Part shown: piece after piece, positions 12,700 to 23,850 of the stretch
Layout: each line of letters opens with the position of its first letter
Numbering within the stretch: position 1 is the first letter of the stretch
DNA from: Mercurialis annua
Taxonomy: Eukaryota > Streptophyta > Magnoliopsida > Malpighiales > Euphorbiaceae
Direction: 5' to 3'
Assembly (NCBI RefSeq): GCF_937616625.2
Contig: NC_065570.1
Coordinates: 40,679,665 to 40,743,664, forward strand
DNA: 64,000 nt
The notes under the pieces: generated by a model
What the model was told of the DNA's origin: nothing
The model's input: only the letters and a program-made list of their open reading frames with translations
Database searches by the model: none
Translations under genes and position numbers: made by a program

Positions 12700-15017
12700 G
12701 TAATACCCGAATATTTTAAAATTATTAATTTGTGCCACGTGTCCAGAATTTTCATAAATTAAATCAAAGTGGATTTAGTTTAATAATATTGGAAATTTGA
12801 AATATTATTTATTAAGCGGATTTGTCGGGATTTGGAGATAATCAAGAAAATTAATATTAACTAAAATATAAATCCCGCGACAATAATTATTCCGCCAAAG
12901 TTCTTATAATAATTAATAGTATTTTTGGTAAAAGTTTCGTATTGATCGGAGACCGTTTGAAATTCAGACGAGGACGTGTTTTTCGACCAAATCGTAATTT
13001 TAATAGAATTAGGAACCAAGGTATAAATTGGCCATCATATTTAGCCATACTCTGCCACTAAGGAAATTCATTTCCCCTAACAAAAGAACCATGCAGAGAA
13101 TTGAAAGAAGGAAAGACAGAAACCTTCACTTTTCTCCATGTCTTTCACCGTTCATCATCGACACCTCCGTGCTTCGTCGTCCGTGATCTAATTTGCGAAT
13201 TTTTTGCTTCGATTTCTTCGTATCGTTTAGTAGAACAAGGTAAGCTAGTCGTTTTGCTTTACTTTTGTATGATTTGAACGGATTATCAATTTGATCGTTT
13301 AGGGGTTTTTATAATAATTATCGTATTAAATCGAGATTAAGGTTTCTATAGCATTTTGATTACATTTTTGGTAAATTGGAGGTGTTGTTGAGATGGGTTA
13401 TCGAGGGTTTTCTGTTTTGGGATCAGAAGCACGTAGGAAAAGTCGAAAATTGGCCTCGAGATGCGAGCCTGCGACTGTGTGCAGCACAGCTTGGTTGTGG
13501 GAACGCACAACACACTCTACGAATGCACAATAGGACTATGCGCACGCAAAGTCTGGAGAGACTGTGAAAATGCACAGTCTGTTGAGGACTGTGCGATCGC
13601 ACAGCCTGTGTTGGAACGCACAGTCCACTATGCGAACGCAAGAACGGACGTGCGAACGCATAGTGAATCGTTCCACCGTTTTTGCTTTCGAAAGTTCGTT
13701 CCGTATTCGCGTATCGTAATTGAAATTAATTACTCTATCGATTGGTTTACATAAGTATACCTAAAGTCTAGATCGGAGATCAGAATCGAGGATCGAACTG
13801 AAAGATCATAGGAATAGAATGAATTATAAATCGTTTATCAGAATTGATACGTGGGAAGAACGACGGTCTATAATTTTAGAGTGTCGTGTCGTGATTCTAG
13901 AGTCAATTCTGGAACAGGTTCCTGATTTTAGTTTATCTAATATCGTTATAGATCCGTTGAATCATCCACCTACTGGACCCAGAGCTCTAGGAACCTGATC
14001 GAAGAGTTTGCTTTACTTTTGTTGTTAATAGCACGATCTGTGAGTTTGCTTATTTACTTTTGAAATATTTAAAAAGTATATCGTTTTTAGATTGCAAATA
14101 CTATTATCATTTATTTATACCGCACTTGTTTATATCGTGAATATTTATGTGAAATTGCATTCATACTTGAATTTGAAACTAGTATAGATCCGATGGAACG
14201 TGTCTTCCTATTAGGCAGCAATAGGACTGCGTGATCACTAGTTTTGATTCAAGATGATTATAAAAAGGGCCCATATTATCGAATATTGAATGTCGAACAT
14301 CGAATATCGAATATCAAAGTTGGAATATGTATCGAATTGGATACGAGGTTTAACTCGGTTGAAATATCTAAGGACCCGTATCCAGTGGGTTTAACTCGGT
14401 CGAACTTTCTCGGGACCCAAACCTTTGGATTAAGTGATGGTATCGGTTGAATTATCTCAGGACCCTACCAATTGGATTGATCGAATTGATTATAATCGTA
14501 TATGAATAAATATTTGGAGAATAGAGTTTCATTCGGATCAGCTACTTGGCTACTTTGATCGAATTATTCACATTATCGATTTCATGTTTTCTTTAAATGC
14601 TTATTAGTAGATATGCAAACTCACTCAGTATATTCCCATATACTGATCCCTCACATGTTTACATTAGTATTTTTTAAGAGTCGGACTTCTATCCTTACTC
14701 CAGAAGAGTACCTATTTTGAAGTATGTACATGAGAAGTATTTTGATCATAGAGCTGCAGTAGACAGATGTCCTAGTGTTATATGTTGTAATTAAAGTTTT
14801 AATACTTTCGTACTCTGATGTTTTAAGTATTTATCGTGTAAATTATATATGCGCATTATTGTTTGATCGTTTTTGGCATGACACGTATGTATAACTTCCA
14901 TGCATATTGTTGAATCATTTTTGAATTATCGATAGATCGTTAGGCTTGCTACGGGTTCCGTAGCTACCACTCCCGTTCCCTAGCGCCGTTCCCGGCCCAT
15001 GAGATTGGGTCGTGACG
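12700..15017 (+). mobile_element. 5' LTR of the Tekay-like element
   Basis: This 2,318-bp LTR begins GTAATACCCG (the leading base or two are lost at the copia junction) and ends GGGTCGTGACG, against GGGTCGTGACA in the 3' LTR. A TATA-like TATAAATT lies at 13022 and a donor-like CAAG|GTAAGC at 13239/13240. A CpG dyad array spans 13471-13670, a CCTATT..AATAGG dyad 14207-14225, a hairpin 14626-14645, and an acceptor-like TTACATTAG ends at 14667. The last 75 bp (14943-15017) are shared with every other long LTR of this group in the window. Confidence 0.9.
13471..13670. repeat. CpG dyad (hairpin) array, Tekay-like 5' LTR
   Basis: A cluster of short inverted repeats built on TGCG-NN-CGCA. The best is CTGTGCGATCGCACAG at 13589-13604; others include TGCGAACGCA at 13630-13639 and a decayed ACTGTGaaaatGCACAGT at about 13561-13578. 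Many arms have mismatches that look like CpG to TpG or CpA changes. It starts about 230 bp after the donor-like site. Confidence 0.85.
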
Positions 15018-15335
15018 AAGTTGGTTGGTATCAAAGCATGGTCCAGCTACCATTGCTCATATCGGTTATATGTTATGTGATTAAAGATTGTTTGACCCTA
15101 GGTGTTCCGTCATTAAAAAAAACCTAGGATTCTACTGTAGCACATAGGGATCAAGTCGTGTCCTTGTCAAGTATTCATTTGAATTTCAAACTTTCAGCTC
15201 TCCCTATAGGATGTGTGAGTCTGTTTTGTTTTTTTGATTGTATACGACGGAATACGTGGAATTATACGTAATACGCTTTACATATGCAACAAGATGCGTT
15301 TATATGGATATATAACGCTGTTGGTCTTGGTCAGG
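15018..15335 (+). other. Leader of the Tekay-like element
   Basis: About 320 bp of untranslated leader lies between LTR and gag. It contains AATTTCAAACTTTCAG near 15183, which recurs in a leader fragment at 58.86 kb and so is a conserved chromovirus leader element. Confidence 0.7.
15026..15042 (+). promoter_or_regulatory. Primer-binding site of the Tekay-like element
   Basis: TGGTATCAAAGCATGGT lies 8 bases inside the 5' LTR end. It matches the 3' end of a methionine tRNA with one likely mutation (A for G). Confidence 0.85.
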
Positions 15336-16730
15336 ATGTCTGACCAACGACAAGAAGAAGAACGAGTTGTCGCTGCAACACCAAATGTTATCAAGGGAGC
15401 ACAGGATGTACTTTGAGAAGCTCATGATGAGTCTTTTGTTCATGGTGGGCTCAACTTACCACCCGAAGCGGCAGGTGGTGGTAGAGGCCAACAGGCCAAT
15501 GCTCAGGCACAATGAGTGCCACTGCAAGATCAACAGCATGATGCTCCAGGCTTTAATCTGAAGCAATTTCTTACGGGAGTTTCAGCTATGCAAGCTAATC
15601 AAGTTGAAGTGCAAGCTATGCATCGAGAACAGCTACAGCAGCAACAAGCTCGTAACGTTGCTAATTTGGACCGTGAAATCGTTTTAGCTTACATGAATCT
15701 TAAGCCAACTAAGTTTGATGGAACATGAGATGCTTTAGATTTCCTGGAAGAGTTGGAACAAAATGCCAGACGTATGCAAGCTGATGGAAGAGAATCGATT
15801 ATTCTGTAAGAAATGTCTATGCGACTATATGCCAAGGATTGGTTTCAGCGTAATATCCAACCGATGATGGACCAGATGACATGGGCAGAATTTGTAAACC
15901 ATTACAGTGGATTCTTTTTACCGTTTGCTGTAACAGAATGTCATTGTAACAGATGGTTGATTTTGAATCGAGATGGAAGGTCAGTACATGAATACGTGAC
16001 TGAGTTTACAAGACTGAGTAGGTTCGCACCAGATTTAACAGCGGATCCAGTAAGGACGAACGCAAGATTTGTTCAGGGCTTAGGGCCCGAGTTTGTGAGA
16101 TTGACATCGGATGTGAGTAAGCTTTTGGAACAACTTATCGACAGTGCCAGGCAGATGGAGCTATCTTTGATTAAACAAGGAAGGATTCCAGATCCTTCTA
16201 GTTATACGCCTGCACGAAGTGATACCTATCGCACTATCCAGAGTGCTCCAGCACAGTCATATGCTGGGAATCATCCAAGACCATCACAGCGCCAGCGAGA
16301 TGGCAAGAGAGGTCGACATGGACCTCGAGTTGGAGCGACTAGCACAGGGTTCGGTGCTAGATCTACCAGTAGATTAGGAGGCGGAGCTCCTATTTGTTTG
16401 ACATATAACAAGAGGCACTATGGAGTGTGCCATATTGCTAATGGGGCATGTTTCAACTGTGTCCAACAGGGTCACTTTGCTAGAGATTGTCCAAGATCAG
16501 GACCTTCAGGATCGACTGTTAGTGTGGCGCAGCCAACTTATTAGCAGCAGAGATCTGTCTATCCAGCTGCATCTGGGCAAGGCAGTATGTTTACTGGGCA
16601 ACGTGGCAGAGGTTATGGTAACCGAGGAGGTCGAACGAATGGAGGACGCGGAGCTGGTGAGGCTTCAAGAGCTGGTGGAAATCAAGCAAGAGTATTTGCG
16701 TTGAATCCTTAGGAGGCTCAGGCTTCCAAT
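15336..16730 (+). pseudogene. Chromovirus gag (broken)
   Basis: Gag, the capsid/nucleocapsid precursor, probably begins at ATG 15336 (MSDQRQEEERVVAATP), and is broken by early frame changes. The longest intact frame, 15813-16544, holds the gag core: WFQRNIQPMMDQMTWAEF, then VHEYVTEFTRLSRFAP, then RFVQGLGPEF. It continues to a CCHC zinc knuckle CFNCVQQGHFARDC at 16450-16491, and ends at a stop in 16544. The plus-one frame carries Gly/Arg-rich nucleocapsid-like sequence to about 16700. At least four stops or frameshifts separate it from protease. It would have assembled the particle; it cannot be translated as it stands. Confidence 0.85.
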
Positions 16731-16739
16731 GCTGTCGTA

Positions 16740-19700
16740 CAAGGTAAATTCCCTATTGCTTCACAAGACGCTTTAATATTGTTTGATCCGGGTGCTACGC
16801 ATTCGTTTGATTTGCTTAGTTTCGCAACTAAGTTAGGAATGCAACCAGCGTATCTTAAGAATCCTTTATCGGTAGCCACTCCAGTTGGTGAGAGTGTGGA
16901 AGCAAGTATCGTTTACCCCTCTTGTCCTGTGAAGGTTCAAGGACGAGACTTATTGGTCGATTTGATTTTGCTCGAAGTGTTAGTTTTTGGCGTTATTCTG
17001 GGTATGGATTGGCTAGCTCAGCACTACGCCAATGTTGATTTTCAGAAGAAGATGGTAACGTTCAACACGCCTGGAATTGAACTGATTTCAATTCAGGGAG
17101 ATCAAACATAATATCATACGAGCATCCTTTTAGCTATCAAAGCTTCTCGTATGTTAAGGAAGGGATGTCAAGGATTTCTAGCTACAGTTCACAATGTGGA
17201 AAAGAAATCTGGGGGTGTAAGCGATGTGATAGTAGTATCAGAGTATCTAGATGTTTTCCCAGAAGAATTACCAGGATTTCCTCCGGATCGCGAGATTGAA
17301 ATTTGTATCGAATTGGCTCCTGGCACGAAGCCGATATCGATACCTCCTTACTGTAAACGGGCAGAATTGAAAGAACTGAAAGATCAATTAGAACAATTGC
17401 TCGATCTTGGCTTCATCAAGCCATGTGTGTCGCCGTGGGGTGCACCATTGTTGTTCGTCAGAAAGTAAGACGGATCGCTTCGACTTTGCATAGATTATCG
17501 ACAACTGAACAAGGTGACGATTAAAACAAGTATCTGTTACCTAGAATCGACGATCTGCTCGATCAGTTACAAGGAGCGAAGTATTTCTCCAATATCGACC
17601 TGAGATTGGGTTATCATCAATTGAGGATTCGAGATAACGACATATCGAAGACTGCTTTTCGAACTCGATATGGTCATTATGAGTTTCTAGTTATGTCGTT
17701 TGGACTGACCAACGTACCATCGGCTTTCATGGACCTGATGAATAGAATATTCAAGCTATTCTTGGATCAGTTCGTGATCGTGTTCATCGACGACATTTTG
17801 ATTTACTCACGTATAGAAGAAGAGCACATGCATCATTTGCAGATAATACTTCAAACGCTGAGGGAGCATCATCTTTATGCGAAGTTTTCCAAATGCGAGT
17901 TTTGGTTAACGAAAGTAGATTTCTTGGATCACATAGTATGTTAAAGTGACATCAAGGTTGACCAAAAGAAAATCAAAGCTGTTTCGGAATGGAAACGACC
18001 TGAATCGGTTACGGAAATTAAAAGTTTCCTCGGTTTGGCAGGATATTATCGACGATTTGTTCATGAGTTCTTGAATATTTTTGTACCTTTGACGAAGCTA
18101 ACTCAAAAGAACGCTAGATTCAACTGGACGGATTAGTGTGAACTCAGGTTTTTGAAACTGAAAGAGTGTCTGACAACGGCACCAGTTCTAGCACTACCAG
18201 AAGGAACAGAAGGATTCACAGTATACTGTGATGCATCGAGAGTGGGACTAGGCTGTGTCCTTATGCAACATGGTCGAGTGATTTCATATGCTTCTCGAAA
18301 ACTGAAGAAACACAAAATGAATTATCCGACTCATGATTTGGAATTAGCAGCAGTGATTTTCGCGCTAAAGATATGAAGACATTATCTGTACGGCGCTACG
18401 TGCGATATTTTTACCGATCACAAGAGTTTAAAGTACATCTTCGATCAACGAGAGCTAAACCTCAGACAACGGAGATGGTTAGAGTTATTACGAGATTACG
18501 ACTGCACGATACAGTACCACCCGGGCAAAGCCAACGTAGTGGCAGATGCCTTATGCAGAAAGTCAGCAGGGAGTCTCGCGCATATTGCAACAACGTGGCG
18601 GAGACTATTAGTCAAAGAAATTCATACGATGTTTAATCAAGGAATCAAGTTCGAGGTTTCATCTCTTGGAAAACTGATGGCTCAGCTAACTATACGACCG
18701 ATGTTGATAGATCCAATGAAGGAATTGCAAGCAGACAACCCTCAAATAAAGCATTTGATCGATGAAGTCCAACAAGGAAAGTGTCAACATTTCAGTATCG
18801 TTAACGGAGTGTTGAGATATGGTAATAGGTTGTGCATACTAGACATGGACAACTTGAGAGAGCAAATCATGCAAGAGACACATGGATCGACTTACAGTGT
18901 CCATCCGGGTTCTACAAAAATGTACCACGACATCAAGGAAACGTATTGGTGGAGTGGAATGAAGAAAGACATCGCGGAGTTTGTGGCAAGATGTCCGACT
19001 TGTCAACAAGTCAAATTAGAGCATTAGCGACCATATGGATTTCTTCAGTTGTTACCCATTCTAGAATGGAAATGGGAGCGAATCACGATAGATTTTGTTG
19101 TCGGATTACCAAGAATGCAGAAAGGATTTGATTCCATTTGGGTGATCGTAGATCGCTTGTCGAAGTCAGCGCACTTCATTCCCGTCAAGACGACTTATTC
19201 TGCAGCGAAGCTAGCCCAAGTGTACATCGACAAGATTGTTAGCTTACATGGAGTACATGTATCGATTGTTTCAAACAGAGGTTCCGTATTTACCTCTTGA
19301 TTCTGGAAGAGTTTACAAGAGGCATTGGGCACACGATTAGATTTCAGCATTGCTTTCCATCCTCAGACAGACGGCCAGTCTGAAAGAATAATTCAGACTC
19401 TGGAATACATGCTTTGATTGTGAGTTCTGGATTTTGGAGGTAGTTGGTATCGAAATGGCTTATACGGATGCAAGTGTAGATATCCTGTTTGTTGGGATGA
19501 AGTTGGTGAGAGAAAGTTGAGTGGAACAGAGATTATCCAAATTACGTTCGAGAAGGTACCGTTGATAAAGCAACGTTTAAATACAGCCTTTAGTCAACAG
19601 AAGAGTTACGCAGTCCGCAAGAGAAAAGATGTAAAGTTTCATATCATAGATTATGTTTTCCTCAAAGTATCACCAATATTGAAGGGAGTAGTTTGTTTCG

Positions 19701-20074
19701 GAAAGAAAAGCAAATTGGCTCCGAGATACATCGGACATTATCAGATCGTGGAGCGTGTAGGATCAGTTTCCTACAAGCTAGACTTGCCACCGGATATGTC
19801 GTAGGTTCATCCTGTCTTCCATATTTCCATGCTTCGAAAGTATATATCGGATCCTTCTCGCGTGATTCAACCGCAAGCGGTGGATGTGAATGAGGAGCTA
19901 TCATACGACGAGGAACTAGTGCAAATCATTAATACGCAAGTAAGGAAACTGCGGACGAAGCTGATTCCCATGGTGAAAGTTCTTTGGAGGAACCACTCAG
20001 TGGAGGAATGCACGTGGGAAACAAAAGAGGATATGAGGCAAAAATACCCATATTTGTTTGCTCAAGGTACGTAG
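16740..20074 (+). pseudogene. Chromovirus pol (broken)
   Basis: Domains are in the usual gypsy order. Protease: LFDPGATHSF near 16780, then GVILGMDWL. RT: FPEELPGFPPDREIEICIEL at 17260 and the catalytic box [10 protein letters not shown] at 17782-17811. RNase [16 protein letters not shown] at about 18220, then [17 protein letters not shown]. Integrase: HHCC zinc finger ending [11 protein letters not shown] (about 18985-19025) and a core with ITIDFVVGLPRMQ (19080). Chromodomain: KVLWRNHSVEECTWE (about 19975-20020). In integrase the motif expected as SDRGS reads SNRGS at about 19270, so the second catalytic Asp is Asn. Stops or frameshifts occur at 17111, 17468, 17944, 18376, 19027, 19300 and 19804 among others. 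Inactive. Confidence 0.9.
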
Positions 20075-20106
20075 CTAAAGTTTTAAATTCGAGAAAAATT
20101 TATTTT

Positions 20107-20119
20107 AAAGTGGGGTGAA
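20107..20119 (+). promoter_or_regulatory. Polypurine tract of the Tekay-like element
   Basis: AAAGTGGGGTGAA immediately precedes TGTAGTACCCG, the start of the 3' LTR at 20120. Confidence 0.9.
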
Positions 20120-22401
20120 TGTAGTACCCGAAAATTTTAAAATAAGTAAATCGTGCCACGTGTTGAGAATTTTGATAACTTAAATCAAAGTGGATTTAAT
20201 TTATTAATATTGGAAATTTGGAATATTATTTATCAAGCTGATTTGCCGGGATTTGGAGATAATCGAGAAAATTAATATTAAATAAAAAATATAAATCCCG
20301 CGACGATAATTATTCCGCCAAAGTTCTAAGAATAATTTATAGTATTTTTGGTAAAGTTTCTATCGATCGGAGACCGTTTAAAACTCGGACGAGGACGTGT
20401 TTTTGGACCAAATCGTAATTTGAAAAGAATAGGGAACCAAGGTGTAAATTGGCCATCATATTTAGCCATACTTTGCCACTAAGGATATTCATTTCCCCTA
20501 ACAAATGATCCATCCAGAGAATTGAAAGAAGGAAAGAAAGAAACTTTCACTTTTCTCCATCTCTTTCACCGTTCATCATCGCCACCTCCGTGCTTCGCCG
20601 TCCGCGATCCAATTTGCGAATTTTTCGCTTCTATTTCTTCGTATCGTTGAGTAGTAAAAGTTAAGCTACTCGTTTCACATTACGGTTGTATGATTTGAAC
20701 GGATTATCGATTTGATGGTTTATGAGTTTTTATATTAATTATCATTTCAAATCGCGATTAAAGTTTCTATAGCATTTTGATTAAGTTTTTGGTAAATTGG
20801 AGGTGTTGTTGAGATGGGTTATCGAGGGTTTTCTGTTTTGGGATCGAGAGCATGTCAGAAAAGTCAGAAATTGGCCTCGCGATGCGAGCCCGCGTCTATG
20901 CGCAGCACAGCTCGGCTGTGCGAACGCACAGCACACTATGCGATCGCACATTGTTGTGCGAACGCACAACAGGACTGTGCGGACGCACATTCTGGAGAGA
21001 CTGTGTGATCCCACAGCTTGTGTGCAAACGCACAGTGAATCGTTCCACCGTTTTTGCTTTCGAAAGTTCGTTCTGTATTCGCTTATCGTAATCAAAATTA
21101 ATTACTCTATCGATTGGTTTACATAAGTATACCTAATGTCTAGATCGGAGATTGGAATCGAGGATCGAATCGAAAGATCGATAGGATTCGAATGAATTAT
21201 AAATCGTTTATCGGAATTGATACGTGGGAAGCACGACGGTCTATAACTTTAGTGTGTCGTGTCGTGAGTCTAGAGTCAATTCTATAATAGGTTCCTGATT
21301 TGAGTTTATCTAATATCTTTATAGATCTGGTGAATCATCCAGCTACTGGACCCGGAGTTCTAGGAACCTGATCGAAGAGTTCGCTTTGCTTTTACTGTTA
21401 ATAGCATGATCTGTGAGTTTGCTTATTTACTTTTGAAGTATTTAAAAAGTATATCGTTTCAGATCGCAAATGCTTTTATCATTGATTTATATCGCACTTG
21501 TTTATATCGTGAATGTTTATGTGAAATTGCATTCATACTTGAATTTGAAACCAGTATAGATCTGATGGAACGTGCTTTCCTATTGGGTGGTAATAGGACT
21601 GTATGATCACCAGTTTTGATTCAAGATGATTATAAAAAGGGCCCAAATTATCAAATATTGGATGTCAAATATCAAATATCGAAGTTGGAATATGTATCGA
21701 ATTGGATACGAGGTTTAACTCGGTTGAACTATCTCGGGACCCGTATCGAGTGGGTTTAACTCGGTCGAACTATCTCGAAACCCACACCTTGGGATTAAGC
21801 GTTGGTAGAGGTTGAACTCGGTTGAATTATCTCGGGACCCTACCAATTGAATCGATCGAATTGATTATAATCGTATATGAATAAATATTTGGAGAATATA
21901 GTTTCATTCGGATCAGTTACTTGGCCACTTTGATCGGATTGTTCACATTGTCGATTTCATATTTTATTTAAATGCTTATTATTAGCTATGCAAACTCACT
22001 CGGTATATTTTAATATACTGATCCCTCACATGTTTACATTTCAGTAAAGAAGTATTTTGTAAGAGTCGGACTTCTATCCTTACTCCATAAGTCTACCTAT
22101 TTTTGAAGTATGTACAGGAAAAGTATTTTGATCATTGAGCTGCAGTAGACAGATGTCCTAGTGTTATATGTTGTGACTAAAGCTTTAACTTTCGTACTCT
22201 GATGTTTTAAGTATTTTTCGTATAAATTATATATGTGCATTATCGTTTGATCGTTGTTGGCATGACACGTATGTGTAACTGCCATGCATATTATTGAATT
22301 GTTTTTGAATTATCAATAGATCGTTAGGCTTGCTACGGGTTCCAAAGCTACCACTCTCATTCCCTAGCGCCGGTCCCGACCCATGAGATTGGGTCGTGAC
22401 A
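20120..22401 (+). mobile_element. 3' LTR of the Tekay-like element
   Basis: This 2,282-bp LTR runs from TGTAGTACCCG to GGGTCGTGACA and is colinear with 12700-15017. It keeps a better acceptor-like site (TTACATTTCAG ending 22044) than the 5' LTR. Its donor position reads AAG|TTAAGC, a change of the GT, so only the 5' LTR has a usable donor and only this copy an ideal acceptor. The CCTATTG..AATAGG dyad is at 21579-21597 and the dyad array at 20890-21040. Confidence 0.9.
20890..21040. repeat. CpG dyad array, Tekay-like 3' LTR
   Basis: Six clear dyads of the form TGTGCG-NN-CGCACA. Their centres lie near 20923.5, 20943.5, 20961.5, 20982.5, 21008.5 and 21027.5, spacings of 20, 18, 21, 26 and 19 bp. 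The perfect ones are GCTGTGCGAACGCACAGC (from 20915) and GTTGTGCGAACGCACAAC (from 20953). The arms differ (GGCTG/CAGC against TTGTTG/CAAC) but each matches its own partner. The array is better preserved here than in the 5' LTR. Confidence 0.88.
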
Positions 22402-23850
22402 GCCGATTACATCGGAAGGAATGGTTGAATTAGAGTTGGAGCTCAGCAAAGACCTATCTCAGGAGGATGTCACGGAGGGCATACTGGAGGAGCTGACAAG
22501 GAAGGTAAAAATGCTTTTTATGATACTCGATATGTCTTTTGCATATATTGGGATATTGGTTAGGACGATATTGTACAATATGTGAGTTATAACCTGTATC
22601 TAATGCCTGATGAGGAAGGTACCCACAGTTAAGGGCGTGATTACCATCTAGGGCAACCAAAATCTGGCCAAAAAATATAATATGGCTGCCATGGTAACAT
22701 CGGGATAAGTTTCTAAAGTACCATTTGTAACGCCGAGGAAAGAAAGTGAAATCGGGGAATGTTCCAGAACCCAAGGAAAGGAAATAGTAAGATAAGTACT
22801 CTGGGTTTTTTTCATTCATCGTCGAGCCTAAGCCCGTTGTAAAGGTCGGCTCTAAATTTTTCCCCACAATGAAAAAAAAGAGATTTTGAGAAGAAAAGTT
22901 ATTTATTTTTTGGCATAAGAAAAAGATAAATCAAGACTATGAGTCAGGATAATTTAGAAACAATCAAGGCTATAAGCGAGGATAATTTAAAAAAAAATCA
23001 GTGTTATAAGCTAGAATAAAGTGAGATATATCAGGGCTATAAACTATGATAAAACCAGATAAATTAGGGCTATCAGCTAGGATAAAAAGCCAAGATAAAA
23101 CCAAATAAATCAGGGTATAAACCAAGATAACCAAGGAAGCTAGCCCGGTTAAAAAAGAGTCATAATCCATAATTGTTAACAGTAAGACACCAAGATAAAC
23201 AGGGCTACAAGCCAGGTTTAACCAAAAACAGGATAACAAAGTAAGCATAGTAAAAGAGAAAAGTACAGAATAGATCAAGTATAAAACGAACAAAGCTCGT
23301 GGCCAAACTAACTATGCAATATCACTCGAATCACCTACTAAAGGCAAGGCAACCTAAAAAAATAGAAGTAAACTGAAACATAAAGCCATAAGAAAAGGAA
23401 AAAAACCAAAATACTTGGAAAATCATGAAATACAAGAAAGAATGAAAAATGCACATGACATAAAGATAACAAATGTAATATATAGAAGATATCACCAAAG
23501 GTATTACAAAATGAATTTCACATAGAAATTCTAACATACTAGTCTAAACAAGTCTGCAACTAGGTACACCACATCTTAAAAACTTAGATAGTCCAAAAAA
23601 CAGTATCCAAACCCAAGCACTAAGAATTTTCTTTCTCACATAACTTTGCAGGAATAATCGTTTTCTTTAACACTAAGGAGAACTTAATTTTAGAGTTGTG
23701 GAATCGCTTGGTGCTCTCTCTCTCTCTCTCTTGCAAAGCTTGGCAGGAATGGCCACTGTCTTGATGATCTGAATACAGGGACCCTCATCCTTGCATATAT
23801 TATGATACCCAGCCCAGAGAAGGTTCTAATTATTAGTAGAGTTGTGCCCG
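22402..23850 (+). other. Internal remnant of the Tat-like element
   Basis: Between the Tekay-like 3' LTR and the antisense ORF lies 1.4 kb without a recognised domain. A short Glu-rich plus frame occupies about 22403-22510 (PITSEGMVELELEL, then SKDLSQEDVTEGILEELTRK). The opposite strand has one 137-codon frame (22454-22867) that may be the degenerate end of the antisense ORF. The middle part is a tandem-repeat tract. A (CT)n run sits at about 23713-23731. No pol domain of this element is present, so its coding core is deleted or displaced. Confidence 0.5.
22915..23250. repeat. Degenerate 30-40 bp tandem repeats
   Basis: About eight imperfect repeats of a unit like ATCAGGGCTATAAGCCAGG followed by ATAAAACCAAATAA. 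It lies on the pol-distal side of a Tat-like element. Tandem repeats in the 3' untranslated region are a known trait of Tat-lineage elements, so the position fits. Confidence 0.7.

Larger units (their letters stand above)
12700..22401 (+). mobile_element. Tekay-like chromovirus, full length but decayed
   Basis: A 9.7-kb Ty3/gypsy element in the order 5' LTR, primer site, gag, protease, RT, RNase H, integrase, chromodomain, polypurine tract, 3' LTR. The chromodomain at the pol end and LTRs of about 2.3 kb place it with Tekay/Del chromoviruses. The LTRs differ by roughly one base in ten by eye, so the insertion is old. Gag-pol has many stops and frameshifts, and the second catalytic aspartate of integrase is changed. 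No target-site duplication is evident: the left end is covered by the copia LTR, and the right flank begins GCCGA. Confidence 0.92.

Noticed and set aside
13461..13754. Open frames across the dyad arrays (also 20797-21126, 57168-57356 and 40457-40660)
   Set aside because: They are open on both strands because the palindromic CpG repeats avoid stops symmetrically. The peptides are repetitive Arg/His/Cys-rich and mirror each other on opposite strands.
22454..22867. Independent minus-strand gene of 137 codons
   Set aside because: No domain recognised; it is probably a degenerate continuation of the antisense ORF or a chance frame, so it is mentioned only within the internal remnant.
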